A stretch of DNA of 64,000 bases from Chlorobaculum limnaeum (GCF_001747405.1 NZ_CP017305.1:1568001-1632000), one strand, 5' to 3'. Shown: positions 9,606 through 18,514, numbered from the stretch's first letter. Made by a program: numbers and translations. Notes: generated by a model not told the origin, from the sequence alone.

Positions 9606-10481
9606 CTACACCTCGATGCCGAAAAAGTAGCGAATACCAAGCCCCGCCAGGAAGCTGATGCCGGAGACCACCACGATCAGCCCGGCCATTTCGAGAAAGC
9701 GGTTCTTGAAGGGCACACTCTTTGCGACGGAAACATAGAAGTTAAACAAGGCAATCACCACGAGCGCGCCGCCAAAGGCTAAAGCGAGGCTCAGATAGAT
9801 GTTGGCCAGAAAGAGATACGGAACAATCAGCACCGCCACGGCGATGAGGTAGGCCACGCCGGTGTAGATCGAGGCTTTTAGCGGATTTTTCGTGCCCGGC
9901 TCGGCCTTGGTGGAGAGATACTCCGAGGAGGCCATCGAGAGCGCGGCGGCAAAACCGGTGATCATCGCCGTCAGCGCCACCAACTGCGTATTCTGCAAGG
10001 CGAAGGTGAGGCCCGCCAGCGCGCCCGTCAGCTCCACCAGAGCGTCGTTCAGGCCAAGCACGATCGAGCCGGTGTATTGCAGCCGCTCCTCGTCGAGCAC
10101 GGCAATCAGCGCCTGCTCGTGCTCCTCCTCGTCCTCGATGAGACCGCGGATTTCGCTGCCCATGCTCGCGACGCGCTCGTACTCCATCTGCGCGTTCTGC
10201 TCTCCCCCCTCCATGATCTTGACGGCGAAAGTAAAGCCAAAAAGCATGGCGATCATCGAAAAGAGCCATATCCTGAAACGATCCGGCTCCACATCCTTTC
10301 CGGTAAACTTTTTCCAGACATTGTAGTGGCGAAGCTCGTCCTCGGAAATCTGGGCGAAAATGCGCCGGTTCTTTACCCCCTCGACCCGCCTGGCGAGATT
10401 CTTGTAGATGTGGTGCTCGGTGATCTCGTTTTTCTGGAATCTGGTGATAAAACGCAGATCGGTTTCAGGCAACTGGTTCAC
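9606..10481 (-). CDS. Ferritin-like / VIT1-CCC1 family metal transporter
   Basis: A 291-residue membrane protein. Residues 1-130 form a rubrerythrin/ferritin-like four-helix domain with metal ligands in ExxH-type pairs ([19 protein letters not shown] and DEEEHEQ). Residues 135-291 form a VIT1/CCC1 membrane domain starting with [17 protein letters not shown]. The fusion matches Er-VIT1/MbfA-type proteins that export iron or manganese, with the ferritin-like part sensing or delivering the ion. It is placed in the inner membrane. A single gene, with htpG upstream on the same strand beyond repeat cluster B. Confidence 0.88.
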   Translation of the reverse strand: MNQLPETDLRFITRFQKNEITEHHIYKNLARRVEGVKNRRIFAQISEDELRHYNVWKKFTGKDVEPDRFRIWLFSMIAMLFGFTFAVKIMEGGEQNAQMEYERVASMGSEIRGLIEDEEEHEQALIAVLDEERLQYTGSIVLGLNDALVELTGALAGLTFALQNTQLVALTAMITGFAAALSMASSEYLSTKAEPGTKNPLKASIYTGVAYLIAVAVLIVPYLFLANIYLSLALAFGGALVVIALFNFYVSVAKSVPFKNRFLEMAGLIVVVSGISFLAGLGIRYFFGIEV

Positions 10482-10594
10482 GAATGGGACAAATTAATGG
10501 TTAAGGTTCAGCCGGTCTGACAGAGCGAATCGCCACTCCATCAGACCGGCTGATCATAAAAAAAGACCGCAATAGTACAGTAATAGAAGATATC

Positions 10595-10742
10595 GGGCTA
10601 AAGCCCTGAATTCTTTTGCGGTACCCATAAACCCCGGACTGAAGTCCGGGGCAATTTTCAAGAGTTTACTTGCCGGAACAAGAATTGCCCCGGCTTTCAA
10701 GCCGGGGCTCAGATCTGAAAATTATTTCATGGGCTTTAGCCC
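10595..10742. repeat. Composite palindromic repeat cluster B
   Basis: Four units: GGGCTAAAGCCC (10595-10606), CCCCGGACTGAAGTCCGGGG (10632-10651), CCCCGGCTTTCAAGCCGGGG (10688-10707) and GGGCTTTAGCCC (10731-10742). The outer and inner pairs are inverted with respect to each other (a-b-b'-a'), as in cluster A. The last unit ends 14 bases before the htpG stop. Confidence 0.88.
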
Positions 10743-10756
10743 AATATCCCTTTCTT

Positions 10757-12646
10757 TTACGCCCTTGTCGCCGCTTCGACCAGCTCGTTCATGCGGGAGA
10801 CGTAGTCGGCGACCGATTCGAGGTCGCCTTCGAGCAACAGCGCGCTCTCGAAAAGCTGCATCACTGCGGCGCGAACGACCGGATCGGTGGACAGCCCGAC
10901 GGCGTGTTTGCCCGCGAGGTTGCGGATGATCGGGTGCGCAGTGTTGACTTCGAGAATCTTCTTCGAAGCGGGCATGTCGGCATCCTTGCTCATCATCTTC
11001 ATCATTTTCTCGAACTGGCTGTCCATCGCATCCTTGCCGCTCACCAGCGTCACCGGCGAGCTGACGAGCCGTTTGGACTCCACCACGTCGGCGATGCGGT
11101 CGCCCAGCACCTCCTTGAAAAGCGAAATCACGCCAACCGTACCCTCAGCGCCGAGCCGCTCGCCTTCGGGTTCGACGGTGCTCATGTCGATCTCGGCCTT
11201 CTCGATCGACTTGAGTGGCTTTTTGTCGTACTCGAAAATCGAGGGAATCACGAACACATCAACCGGATCGGAAAGCAGCAGCACCTCGATGTCGCGCTTC
11301 TTGAAATATTCGAGGTTTGGATGCGCGAGCATCTGTGCGCGGCTGCTGCCGGAGTGGTAGTAGATTTCGGTCTGCCCCTCGGCCATGCGCTCAGAATACT
11401 GCTTGAGCGTAACGTATTCGCCCTCGGCGGTTTTGGTGGTCTCGAAGCGCAAGAGATCGATCAGCTTGTCACGATTGGTGAAATCGGTGTTGAGGCCGAT
11501 TTTCAGGATCGTGCCGAACGCATTGTAGAAGGTGCGGAACTTCTCCGGCTCCTCTTTGGCGATGGTGTCGAACCAGCCGAGCAGCTTGCTGGTGAGAATC
11601 TGCTTGATCTTGGCCATCACCGGGCTTGCCTGCACCAGCTCGCGAGAAACGTTCAGCGACAGGTCTTCGGTATCGACGACGCCGCTGACGAAACGGAGAT
11701 ATTCCGGCAGGAGGTCGCGGCACTCGTTCTGGATGAGCACCTTCTTGACGTAGAGCTGCGGCCCGCGTTTTTCGAGCGCGCCCTGGTTGTAGAGCAGCTC
11801 CATCGGCGCTTCGGAGGGGATGAAGAGCAGCGCCTTGAAGCTCACCGCCCCCTCGACCGACACATGCAGGTAGTCGAGCGGATCCTTGAAGTCGTTGGCG
11901 ATGAACTTGTAGAACTCGTTGACCTCCTCCGGCTTCAGCTCGCTCTTCGGACGCTGCCAGAGCGCGGTCATGCTGTTGATCTGGCGGCTGCCGATGCAGA
12001 TGGGATACTCCACGAAGTTGGAGTATTTCTTGATCACCTGCTCGATGCGGTACTCCTCGGCAAACTCCTTGAACTCCTCCTTGAGGGTGAACGAAATCCG
12101 GGTGCCGCGAGCCTCGCGCTCGACCGGTTCGATGGTATAGGAACCCTGGCCGGAGGATTTCCAGCGCCACCCCTGCGAACCGCTTTCGAGGCTTCTGGTT
12201 TCGACGGTCACTTCGTCGGTCACCATGAAGACCGAGTAGAAACCCACACCGAACTGGCCGATCAGGTTGGCATCGAGGCGCTGCCCCTCCTTCTGCTGCT
12301 CCTTGAGCGCCTCCATGAAGCCAAGCGTTCCAGACTTGGCCACCGTGCCGAGGTTCGAGATCAGCTCATCCTCGCTCATGCCGATGCCGGTGTCTTCGAT
12401 CACGAAGTTGCCGGACTCCTTGTCGACGGTGATGGTAATCTTCAGATCGCCAGATCTTTCGAGCCCCTCGTCGGACGAGAGCATCCGGAAGCGCGCCTTG
12501 CCGAGCGCATCAGAGGCGTTGGAGATCAGTTCACGCAGGAAGATTTCGGGGTGGGTGTACAGCGAATGGACGATCAGGTCCAGGAGCTGCTTCATTTCCG
12601 CCTTGTATTCGAACTCACGTACGGGTGAAGTAGTGTTGCTGCTCAT
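10757..12646 (-). CDS. htpG: Molecular chaperone HtpG (Hsp90)
   Basis: A 629-residue bacterial Hsp90, full length for the family. The N-terminal GHKL ATPase domain begins with [20 protein letters not shown] and includes [10 protein letters not shown] (nucleotide-binding Asn), DTGIGMS and GQFGVGFYS. The middle domain and a C-terminal dimerisation region follow. It is a cytosolic ATP-dependent chaperone. It stands alone on the minus strand and lacks the MEEVD tail of eukaryotic forms. Confidence 0.97.
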   Translation of the reverse strand: MSSNTTSPVREFEYKAEMKQLLDLIVHSLYTHPEIFLRELISNASDALGKARFRMLSSDEGLERSGDLKITITVDKESGNFVIEDTGIGMSEDELISNLGTVAKSGTLGFMEALKEQQKEGQRLDANLIGQFGVGFYSVFMVTDEVTVETRSLESGSQGWRWKSSGQGSYTIEPVEREARGTRISFTLKEEFKEFAEEYRIEQVIKKYSNFVEYPICIGSRQINSMTALWQRPKSELKPEEVNEFYKFIANDFKDPLDYLHVSVEGAVSFKALLFIPSEAPMELLYNQGALEKRGPQLYVKKVLIQNECRDLLPEYLRFVSGVVDTEDLSLNVSRELVQASPVMAKIKQILTSKLLGWFDTIAKEEPEKFRTFYNAFGTILKIGLNTDFTNRDKLIDLLRFETTKTAEGEYVTLKQYSERMAEGQTEIYYHSGSSRAQMLAHPNLEYFKKRDIEVLLLSDPVDVFVIPSIFEYDKKPLKSIEKAEIDMSTVEPEGERLGAEGTVGVISLFKEVLGDRIADVVESKRLVSSPVTLVSGKDAMDSQFEKMMKMMSKDADMPASKKILEVNTAHPIIRNLAGKHAVGLSTDPVVRAAVMQLFESALLLEGDLESVADYVSRMNELVEAATRA

Positions 12647-13036
12647 AATGCACTTGCTTGATAAAATTAACGGGGACAGGCGACCTCTTGCAGAAAAAGA
12701 GCATCGCTGACTGCGCCGCCACGCGTTTCGCAGCCGGGCAATCGAGGGGTAAATTTAAGGGAGCAAGCGAAATATCGCAACAACTGAATGATTGCAGCAC
12801 GCTACCGAAATAACACAGCCGCTTGCGCGGTCAAGAGCGCAAGCGGCTGTGAAACTCAAAATGTTATAAGGCGCTTTGAAAAACTGGTTATGCTATCCGA
12901 TTGCCGCGTCAGTCGTCACAAGTCGAGATCAGAGTCTGTGTTCATCGTGCTTTCGGAACTCCGGTTTTGCGCGCCACACCCTCAGTCTACACGCAATCCA
13001 TCTTGAAATTTTTCAAAGCGCCCTTAAATTCACACG
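12647..13036. other. Intergenic region with a 15-bp perfect stem-loop
   Basis: Between htpG and an unknown secreted-protein gene, both on the minus strand. It contains a perfect hairpin at 12814-12851 (listed separately). I see no credible small gene; the short open frames here lack ribosome sites and protein-like composition. Confidence 0.5.
12814..12851. other. Perfect inverted repeat, 15-bp stem
   Basis: CACAGCCGCTTGCGC and GCGCAAGCGGCTGTG are exact reverse complements separated by 8 bases. No T run follows on either strand, so it is not a classical terminator, though it could end or stabilise the transcript of the 13037-13933 gene. Confidence 0.7.
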
Positions 13037-13933
13037 TTATTCACCATCATCTTTCTGAATCGCCTCATACTTCTTTTTGGAGTTGCTGTATCCATTGCCG
13101 TTGGATTCATCAGGCTCATTCTTGTTTGACAACAGATTCACAACATTACTCTGCTCACTATCGACAAGCACAAGGAATGTGCAACCGATTAGCGCTGTTG
13201 GAGCCGTGACCCCTTCGTTTGATGTAAAACCTGACCCAAGACCCGCCATGACACCCAAAGGGCCATTGATCAATCCCGATGCGAGCGGCGCAAGCGTAGC
13301 TCCGGATGCTTTGCCATCGACTCCAAGGGCTATGGAAATAGTACTCGGAACCGAAAGAAGCGTAACATTATAGCCTTTCAAATCCCGGACACCAGCTATA
13401 TACTGACGTGCGTCAAAAAGCAACGTTGAAAAATCAACCTCATCCGCCTTATCTTTTCGGCTTTGAACAGTCAGGGAACCTATCACCTCACCTCTCCCCA
13501 CGCCGCTCAAATTTATATAAACATTTCTATCCTTGTTTGCCGACCTCGAGGCAGGAAATGAAGCATTGAAAATAATCTTTGTCCCACCGCTAACCCCAAG
13601 AGCGACATCATGGTGAGATGCATAAACCATGTTTTTCGATAACAATGTTGCACCTAATGCCTGAGCAGGATAGCCTTTCAAGTTGAAAAGAGTGAGGGCA
13701 GTAGCTCCTACTCCTGGCGTCCCGGGAAGATATGGAATAGGTTGAGATGCCTCAAAATTCTGTGATACAGACCCTCCGGAACTATTGTAGAACGTACCTC
13801 CGGATAAGGCCGTCGCATTGTTGCTATTGTCATTTGTGATATCGCCAATAGTGGCAGACGCCGTTGTATCAGCCCCGAACGCAACATTTCCTGTCAATAA
13901 GACAGAAAGACTCAATAATAACAAGCGCTTCAT
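13037..13933 (-). CDS. Secreted protein of unknown function
   Basis: A 298-residue protein with a clear signal peptide (MKRLLLLSLSVLLTGNVAFGA, 21 residues, written here only as MKRLLLL...VAFGA). The mature part is rich in Gly, Ala, Ser and Asn with alternating beta-type segments, and ends in a polar Asn/Lys/Asp tail. I do not recognise a family. It lies directly downstream of two tandem paralogous secreted proteins on the same strand (79 bases after the second), suggesting a shared surface or extracellular role. Confidence 0.75.
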   Translation of the reverse strand: MKRLLLLSLSVLLTGNVAFGADTTASATIGDITNDNSNNATALSGGTFYNSSGGSVSQNFEASQPIPYLPGTPGVGATALTLFNLKGYPAQALGATLLSKNMVYASHHDVALGVSGGTKIIFNASFPASRSANKDRNVYINLSGVGRGEVIGSLTVQSRKDKADEVDFSTLLFDARQYIAGVRDLKGYNVTLLSVPSTISIALGVDGKASGATLAPLASGLINGPLGVMAGLGSGFTSNEGVTAPTALIGCTFLVLVDSEQSNVVNLLSNKNEPDESNGNGYSNSKKKYEAIQKDDGE

Positions 13934-14012
13934 TTATCACCCCCTGAAAGTTCTTAAAATAATGGTTGGCTGGAATACATCCCAGCCAACCACGTATAAG
14001 CATAACGAAATG

Positions 14013-14609
14013 TTACGGCGTAACGGCAGCATTGTAATTGTAGCTTCCACCAACGCCAAGCGCGGTAGCAGTATTGCTGAGATTGATATCTACTGCACCA
14101 GTCGTGATTGCGCCTGAAGTCGCTGTGATGTTTACGTTTCCGGAGTCACCACCGGCAGCGGCAGCACCACCTAATGGAGATGCATCAGCAGCGGCAGCAG
14201 CAGGACCGCTTCCAGCAATCACACCACCGGAACCCATGAAGTCGAGATCTGCATATGTCGATTCAGCATCACCAAGCTGCAAGGCGAACGCCACGCTGGA
14301 AACGTCGATCATATCGCCGCCAACTGCGGGAGCGTCATAGGCGACCTGCAGGTTGCCACCAGCTGCGGGAGCATCATCATCCGCATTGATACTGCTATCA
14401 AAACGCACTCTCTTGTCCACATCGATATCCACGCTCTTATCGACGTCAACATTGAAGTCGTTTGTTTCATTTATCAAAGAAACATCGAGCTCGATATCAT
14501 TATTGCTAAACAGATCCGGTGCCGCAGCAGCTGCGCCGACTGCAAATGAAGTACCGCTGAATCCAAGTGCGGAAACAGCTACCATCGCTGTGATGATTGT
14601 CTTTTTCAT
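14013..14609 (-). CDS. Small secreted Ala/Gly-rich protein, paralogue 1
   Basis: A 198-residue protein with signal peptide MKKTIITAMVAVSALGFSG...SFA. It contains an alternating Asp/Val stretch (VDVDKSVDIDVDKRV), a DAPAAGG/DAPAVGG repeat pair and a Gly/Ala/Asp segment. The start at 14609 is chosen because GGGGGA sits 7 bases before it; an in-frame ATG at 14624 lies upstream of this ribosome site. The downstream neighbour on the minus strand is the 298-residue secreted protein. It shares its whole plan with the gene at 14730-15329. The family is not one I recognise. Confidence 0.8.
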   Translation of the reverse strand: MKKTIITAMVAVSALGFSGTSFAVGAAAAAPDLFSNNDIELDVSLINETNDFNVDVDKSVDIDVDKRVRFDSSINADDDAPAAGGNLQVAYDAPAVGGDMIDVSSVAFALQLGDAESTYADLDFMGSGGVIAGSGPAAAAADASPLGGAAAAGGDSGNVNITATSGAITTGAVDINLSNTATALGVGGSYNYNAAVTP

Positions 14610-14729
14610 GATTAAATCCCCCATTGATTTTTGAGAATTCTTTGTTTTTTTCTTCAGATCGTTATCAAAGAACACGCCTGCCTTGTGCCGTGACTGGCAA
14701 GCTACTTTTGTCACATCAGCACAAGAACT

Positions 14730-15329
14730 TTACGGATTAACTGCTGGGGTGTTGTAATTGTAGTTTCCACCAACAGCAAGAGCCGTAGCAGTGTTGCTGA
14801 GATCAATCGTCACAGCGCCGGTCGAAATTGCGCCTGTGGTAGAGGTCACCGTCACATTTCCAGAGTCACCTCCGGCAGCAGCGGCACCACCTAATGGAGA
14901 TGCATCAGCAGCGGCAGCACCAGCGCCACTTCCTGCAATCACACCACCAGAACCCATGAAAGCAAGTTCAGGATATGTCGAGGCGACATCTCCTAACTGA
15001 ATGGCAATTGCGCTCGCATTAACCGTGATCATGTCACCGCCAACAGCAGGAGCATCATAGGCAACCTGCAGATTACCACCAGCCGCAGGAGCGTCTTCAT
15101 CTGCATTGATGCTCTTATCGACACTGAAGCTATCATTCAAATTCGACGTGAAGCTATTGTTCAATGTAGAAGTGAACGTGTTGCTTTCAGTTTTTGAGAA
15201 AAAATCCACATCAAGATCATTGTTACTAAACAGATCCGGTGCCGCTGCTGCTGCGCCAACTGCAAATGAGGTTCCGCTGAACCCAAAGGCAGAAAAGGCT
15301 ACCAGAGCTGTGATAACTGTTTTTTTCAT
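14730..15329 (-). CDS. Small secreted Ala/Gly-rich protein, paralogue 2
   Basis: A 199-residue tandem paralogue of the previous gene. The signal peptide (MKKTVITALVAFSAFGFSG), the start of the mature chain (VGAAAAAPDLFSNND), the DAPAAGG/DAPAVGG pair and the C-terminal SNTATAL.VGG.YNYN segment are shared. The middle differs: here it is Asn/Ser/Thr-rich (SNTFTSTLNNSFTSNLNDSF) where paralogue 1 has alternating Asp/Val. The leader and ribosome site (GGGGGATTTAATC before ATG) are the same in both genes. Periodic SFTSNLND-like units suggest a beta-rich, possibly fibrous, surface protein, but this is inference. Confidence 0.8.
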   Translation of the reverse strand: MKKTVITALVAFSAFGFSGTSFAVGAAAAAPDLFSNNDLDVDFFSKTESNTFTSTLNNSFTSNLNDSFSVDKSINADEDAPAAGGNLQVAYDAPAVGGDMITVNASAIAIQLGDVASTYPELAFMGSGGVIAGSGAGAAAADASPLGGAAAAGGDSGNVTVTSTTGAISTGAVTIDLSNTATALAVGGNYNYNTPAVNP

Positions 15330-15992
15330 GATTAAATCCCCCATTGGTTTTGAGAGTTTTGTGTTTTGAGCTTAAGATCATGAGCAAGGAACAGGCCTAC
15401 CTATGGTTGATTGGTGAGGCTTCTGTTATAAACTTATGCACTTTTTTTAAAAAGCACAATTAAAACCACAGCACTTTTCATTCGCGAGCAAACTAAATCG
15501 CCAAGAACTTCACAGCGTGAATACCACGTAAAACACCCAGAAACAATAGCTTATTGACATATACACCAACAAAGTGTACAAATAAAAAAAATGTAACGGG
15601 ATCGAAAATTGAGCGCCCATGATTCCAAAAAGTCTCTCTCCCATCGCAAAAACCCCAGAATTCGGGTCGGATGGGACGCAAAATCGAAGCAATGCAGTTG
15701 CCGTCCATTATAGATGAGATGTTTAACCATCCCCCCTACCCTTTCGGGCAGACAGCGAGAACCGCGCAACAACGAACGCTTGATATTTTCAGCTCTTGAC
15801 CGGCAGCATTCCTCCTTTTGAAGCTCTGCGACGAAAGCGTTGCGCTCCTTTTCCGGCCTCTTTTTTACGACATTTGACGGGCAAACGCTTGCCGCCAGGA
15901 TTGCAACCTGTCCAGAAGCGCAAAAAAAAAGCCGCAGAGGATTCGACTCCTCTGCGGCTTTGGGCTTGATCTGTATCGTAAATCTTCGCGGA
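15330..15992. other. Intergenic region
   Basis: About 660 bases between the paralogue 2 promoter region and the end of neuB. Apart from the neuB terminator at 15922-15958 and AT-rich sequence just upstream of paralogue 2, I see no gene. Short open frames over 15493-16060 lack convincing protein features. Confidence 0.5.
15922..15958 (-). terminator. Rho-independent terminator of the neuB-like gene
   Basis: The arms GCCGCAGAGGA (15931-15941) and TCCTCTGCGGC (15948-15958) form an 11-bp stem, followed on the minus strand by nine T (15922-15930). It sits 35 bases past the stop of the NeuB-type gene. Confidence 0.92.
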
Positions 15993-16862
15993 CTACACCC
16001 TTCTGAGCTTCTTTCGCGCGGCGGCCTCGCCGTCGTACACCCGCTTGACGCCATCGCCAAGCGATTTTTCGATGTCCCGAATGTTGGAGACCAGCCTCGA
16101 CATGCCGGAAATTTCCACCGACGCCGCCTGGTCGGAGCCCCACATGGCGCGGTCGAGCGTCACGTGGCGTTCCACGAAGGTCGCACCGAGGGCAACCGCC
16201 GCCCAGGTAGTGGCCAGCCCGACCTCGTGACCGGAATAGCCGATGGGATTTTCGGGATAACGCTGCTGAAGCGTGTGGATCATCCGCAGGTTCAGCTCCT
16301 CGACCGGGCAGGGATAGGTAGAGTTGGTGTGCGCGATCAGCAGATTGTCGCGGCCAAGCTCGTTGACAGCGGCATCGACCTCCTCTATCGTGGACATGCC
16401 GGTCGAGATGATGAGCGGACGGCCGGTCGCCTTGGTCTTTTTCAGCAAAGCGAGATCGGTCAGCGAAGCCGACGCCGCCTTGTAGCACGGCGGGTTGAAC
16501 TGCTCCATGAAATCCACAGCCTCCTCGTCCCAGCACGAGGCGAACCACGCAATGCCCTGCTCGCGGCAGTACGCATCGATCTCGGAATAGTCGTCGAAGC
16601 CAAACTCCACCTTGTAGCGGTAATCCATGTAGGTCATGCGACCCCACGGCGTATCGCGCTCGATCGTCCGCTGATCCATCGGCACGCACAGCTCGGGCGT
16701 GCGCTTCTGGAACTTGACCGCATCGCACCCGGCCTGTGCCGCGCCCTCGATCAGCTTTTTGGCTACTTCAAGCGAGCCGTTATGGTTGATGCCGATCTCT
16801 GCGATCACATACACACGATGGCCGTCGCCGACCATGGAATTTCCGATTTTCACGTCAGCCAT
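15993..16862 (-). CDS. neuB: NeuB-family nonulosonate (sialic acid-type) synthase
   Basis: A 289-residue TIM-barrel enzyme of the NeuB family, which condenses phosphoenolpyruvate with a hexosamine or mannose derivative to give a nine-carbon nonulosonic acid. Family marks are IAEIGINHNG near the N-terminus, DAVKFQKR, STGMST, and the C-terminal GYSGHEVG and FVERHVTLDR. The chain stops soon after the barrel, so the C-terminal SAF/antifreeze-like domain of typical 340-residue NeuB is absent. A KdsC-like phosphatase lies 83 bases upstream on the same strand, fitting removal of phosphate from the product or substrate. The exact sugar cannot be told. Confidence 0.85.
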   Translation of the reverse strand: MADVKIGNSMVGDGHRVYVIAEIGINHNGSLEVAKKLIEGAAQAGCDAVKFQKRTPELCVPMDQRTIERDTPWGRMTYMDYRYKVEFGFDDYSEIDAYCREQGIAWFASCWDEEAVDFMEQFNPPCYKAASASLTDLALLKKTKATGRPLIISTGMSTIEEVDAAVNELGRDNLLIAHTNSTYPCPVEELNLRMIHTLQQRYPENPIGYSGHEVGLATTWAAVALGATFVERHVTLDRAMWGSDQAASVEISGMSRLVSNIRDIEKSLGDGVKRVYDGEAAARKKLRRV

Positions 16863-16945
16863 AGATTCTATTCAATCAGATAATGAAAAAGCGCGCGCCG
16901 GATGACGCCGGTTGATATTATTACGGGATAAAGAGTATTAACAGT

Positions 16946-17464
16946 TTATGAAGCTCTCAGGGCAAGGAGCCATTCGGCGTACTCCCGGAAGGCTCCACGG
17001 CCACCATGCGCGTTGCACCGGTAGTGAACGCAGGGCTCGACCAGATGCATTCCGTCGCCGGGACATGCCACCAGGCCGAAAGGCGCAATGGCGTTCATAA
17101 TGCCGATGTCGTTCACGTCGTCGCCGATATAGGCGATCTCGGCCACGGTGAGGCCGGTATCCGAAAGCACATCCGCCAGCCGGGACTGCTTGTCTTTCAC
17201 GCCGAGGTACAAGTGTTCAATGTGAAGCTTCTGCGCCCGCCTGACAATGCTTGGCGAAACCTCGCCGGTCATGATGCCGGTTTCGATGCCATGCTCGCGG
17301 AGCCTTTCGACGCCCATGCCGTCACGGATGGAGTACCGCTTCAACTCTTCGCCCCGTTCCGAGTAGTAAACGCCGTTGTCGGTGAACACCCCGTCGTTGT
17401 CCGAAAGAACGAGCCGGATGCGCGACGCTCTCGATTTCTGTTCCTGCGGGGAGAGAAGAATCAT
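16946..17464 (-). CDS. KdsC-like HAD phosphatase
   Basis: A 172-residue C0-type HAD phosphatase. Motif I is LSDNDGVFTDN (nucleophile Asp and the +2 Asp), motif II is the Thr in MTGE, and the metal site is IGDDVNDI. The size and motifs match KDO-8-phosphate phosphatase (KdsC) and the phosphatase part of CMP-sialate proteins. Beside a NeuB-type synthase it may dephosphorylate a nonulosonate 9-phosphate rather than, or as well as, KDO-8-phosphate. The start ATG at 17464 is supported by the protein's alignment to the family. Confidence 0.82.
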   Translation of the reverse strand: MILLSPQEQKSRASRIRLVLSDNDGVFTDNGVYYSERGEELKRYSIRDGMGVERLREHGIETGIMTGEVSPSIVRRAQKLHIEHLYLGVKDKQSRLADVLSDTGLTVAEIAYIGDDVNDIGIMNAIAPFGLVACPGDGMHLVEPCVHYRCNAHGGRGAFREYAEWLLALRAS

Positions 17465-17572
17465 GAAGGTATGAGATTTTGTGGAAAAAATGCTTCAGCG
17501 CAAAACATCGGCCAATATATCACTTTTCTGTAATATCCCCGACGCAGCCCTTGACGTTGAAGAATTCAACAT

Positions 17573-17603
17573 CCATCCACAAGTTATCCACATTCCATCC
17601 ACA
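17573..17603 (+). promoter_or_regulatory. Phased cluster of DnaA-box-like motifs
   Basis: CCATCCACA (17573-17581), TTATCCACA (17584-17592) and CCATCCACA (17595-17603) start exactly 11 bases apart. The middle one is the consensus DnaA box; the flanking ones differ at the first two positions. A further box on the other strand, TTTTCCACA, lies at 17480-17488. Binding by DnaA is inferred from sequence only. Confidence 0.5.
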
Positions 17604-17855
17604 AACCACCAACCCATTGGCAGACGCGGTTTTACGGACTTCTCACGGCAAATACGCACGAAGGCGCCCCCTGCGATGAGCACGATTATCTTTATGGATT
17701 ACAACAAGTTATCGTGCAAGGAAGAAACTGTTGCGGACGGAGAGGTCAAACAGAATCCATGATCGGCATCAGATAGAGCGGAACGTATATATCAACCTGT
17801 CAACATCTTATGGTATAATGAGCACATCACTTTTGAAGTATCGGCAGCATAGATC

Positions 17856-17890
17856 AAAAAGGACGACATGGCTGTTGCTCCATGTCGCCC
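17856..17890 (-). terminator. Terminator of ppa
   Basis: The arms GGACGACATGG (17861-17871) and CCATGTCGCCC (17880-17890) form a stem with an 8-base loop; on the minus strand five T follow (17856-17860). It lies 43 bases after the ppa stop. Confidence 0.8.
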
Positions 17891-17933
17891 CCTCAAATTT
17901 ACCGAGTCGAAAAAAACATGCTGAATACCGGAA

Positions 17934-18467
17934 TCAGGCGTAGGTCTCCTGGTAGCGATTGATCGAGTCGAGCAGAATCTGTTTGGCTGTCGCAGCATCC
18001 ATGAAGTCTTCGACGAGCACGGTTTTCTGCTCAAGAGCCTTGTACTCTTCGAAGAAGTGCTGAAGTTCCATCTTGAAGTGTTTTCCGAGATCACCGATGT
18101 CCTGGATGCCACTGACGCTCATGTCGTCTTCGGCAACGGCGATGATCTTGTCGTCGCCCTCGCCGTGGTCGATCATGCGCATGACGCCGATCACCCTGGC
18201 CTGCACGACGCACATCGGCACGATGGAGCACTGGGAGATGACGACGATGTCGAGAGGGTCATGGTCTTCGCCGAGGGTCTTGGGAATGAAACCGTAGTTT
18301 TCAGGATAAAGAAGGGAGGAGAAAAGTACGCGGTCGAGCCTCAACATGCCGGTTTTCTTGTCAAGCTCGTACTTGGTCTTGCTGTCTTTGGAAATCTCGA
18401 CGATCGCATTGACGACATTCGGGCACTCATCACCGATCTCGACGTGGTGCCAGGGGTTGAAATTCAT
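17934..18467 (-). CDS. ppa: Inorganic pyrophosphatase, family I
   Basis: A 177-residue soluble pyrophosphatase that hydrolyses PPi to phosphate and so pulls biosynthetic reactions forward. The catalytic Asp cluster is [12 protein letters not shown], with [12 protein letters not shown] further on; the length matches bacterial family I enzymes. The start ATG at 18467 follows an AGGCAACT site, which is itself duplicated: the sequence from here upstream is an exact 26-base tandem repeat that creates a nine-codon upstream frame ending on this start codon (see findings). A terminator follows. Confidence 0.95.
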   Translation of the reverse strand: MNFNPWHHVEIGDECPNVVNAIVEISKDSKTKYELDKKTGMLRLDRVLFSSLLYPENYGFIPKTLGEDHDPLDIVVISQCSIVPMCVVQARVIGVMRMIDHGEGDDKIIAVAEDDMSVSGIQDIGDLGKHFKMELQHFFEEYKALEQKTVLVEDFMDAATAKQILLDSINRYQETYA

Positions 18468-18514
18468 AGTTGCCTGTCTTTTATAATCTTCATAGTTGCC
18501 TGTCTTTTATAATC
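18463..18514 (-). repeat. 26-bp tandem duplication spanning the ppa start and leader
   Basis: The 26 bases at 18463-18488 are repeated exactly at 18489-18514. Each copy carries the AGGCAACT ribosome-site region and an ATG. The upstream ATG (18493) opens MKIIKDRQL and stops at TGA 18464-18466, overlapping the ppa ATG as ATGA. Confidence 0.9.

Larger units (their letters stand above)
17465..17933. other. Intergenic region with DnaA-box-like motifs
   Basis: A 469-base gap between the KdsC-like gene and ppa, both on the minus strand. It holds three 9-mers ending in TCCACA at exact 11-base intervals and another candidate at 17480 (see separate entry), plus the ppa terminator at the right end. I see no gene. 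Confidence 0.55.

Noticed and set aside
7567-10742. The palindrome clusters considered as a CRISPR array
   Set aside because: The units differ in sequence and orientation, and the gaps vary from about 22 to 60 bases; there are no regular repeats or cas genes.
13077-15369. Plus-strand open frames across the secreted paralogues
   Set aside because: They mirror the minus-strand genes, which have signal peptides, ribosome sites and shared layout; the plus frames show none of these.
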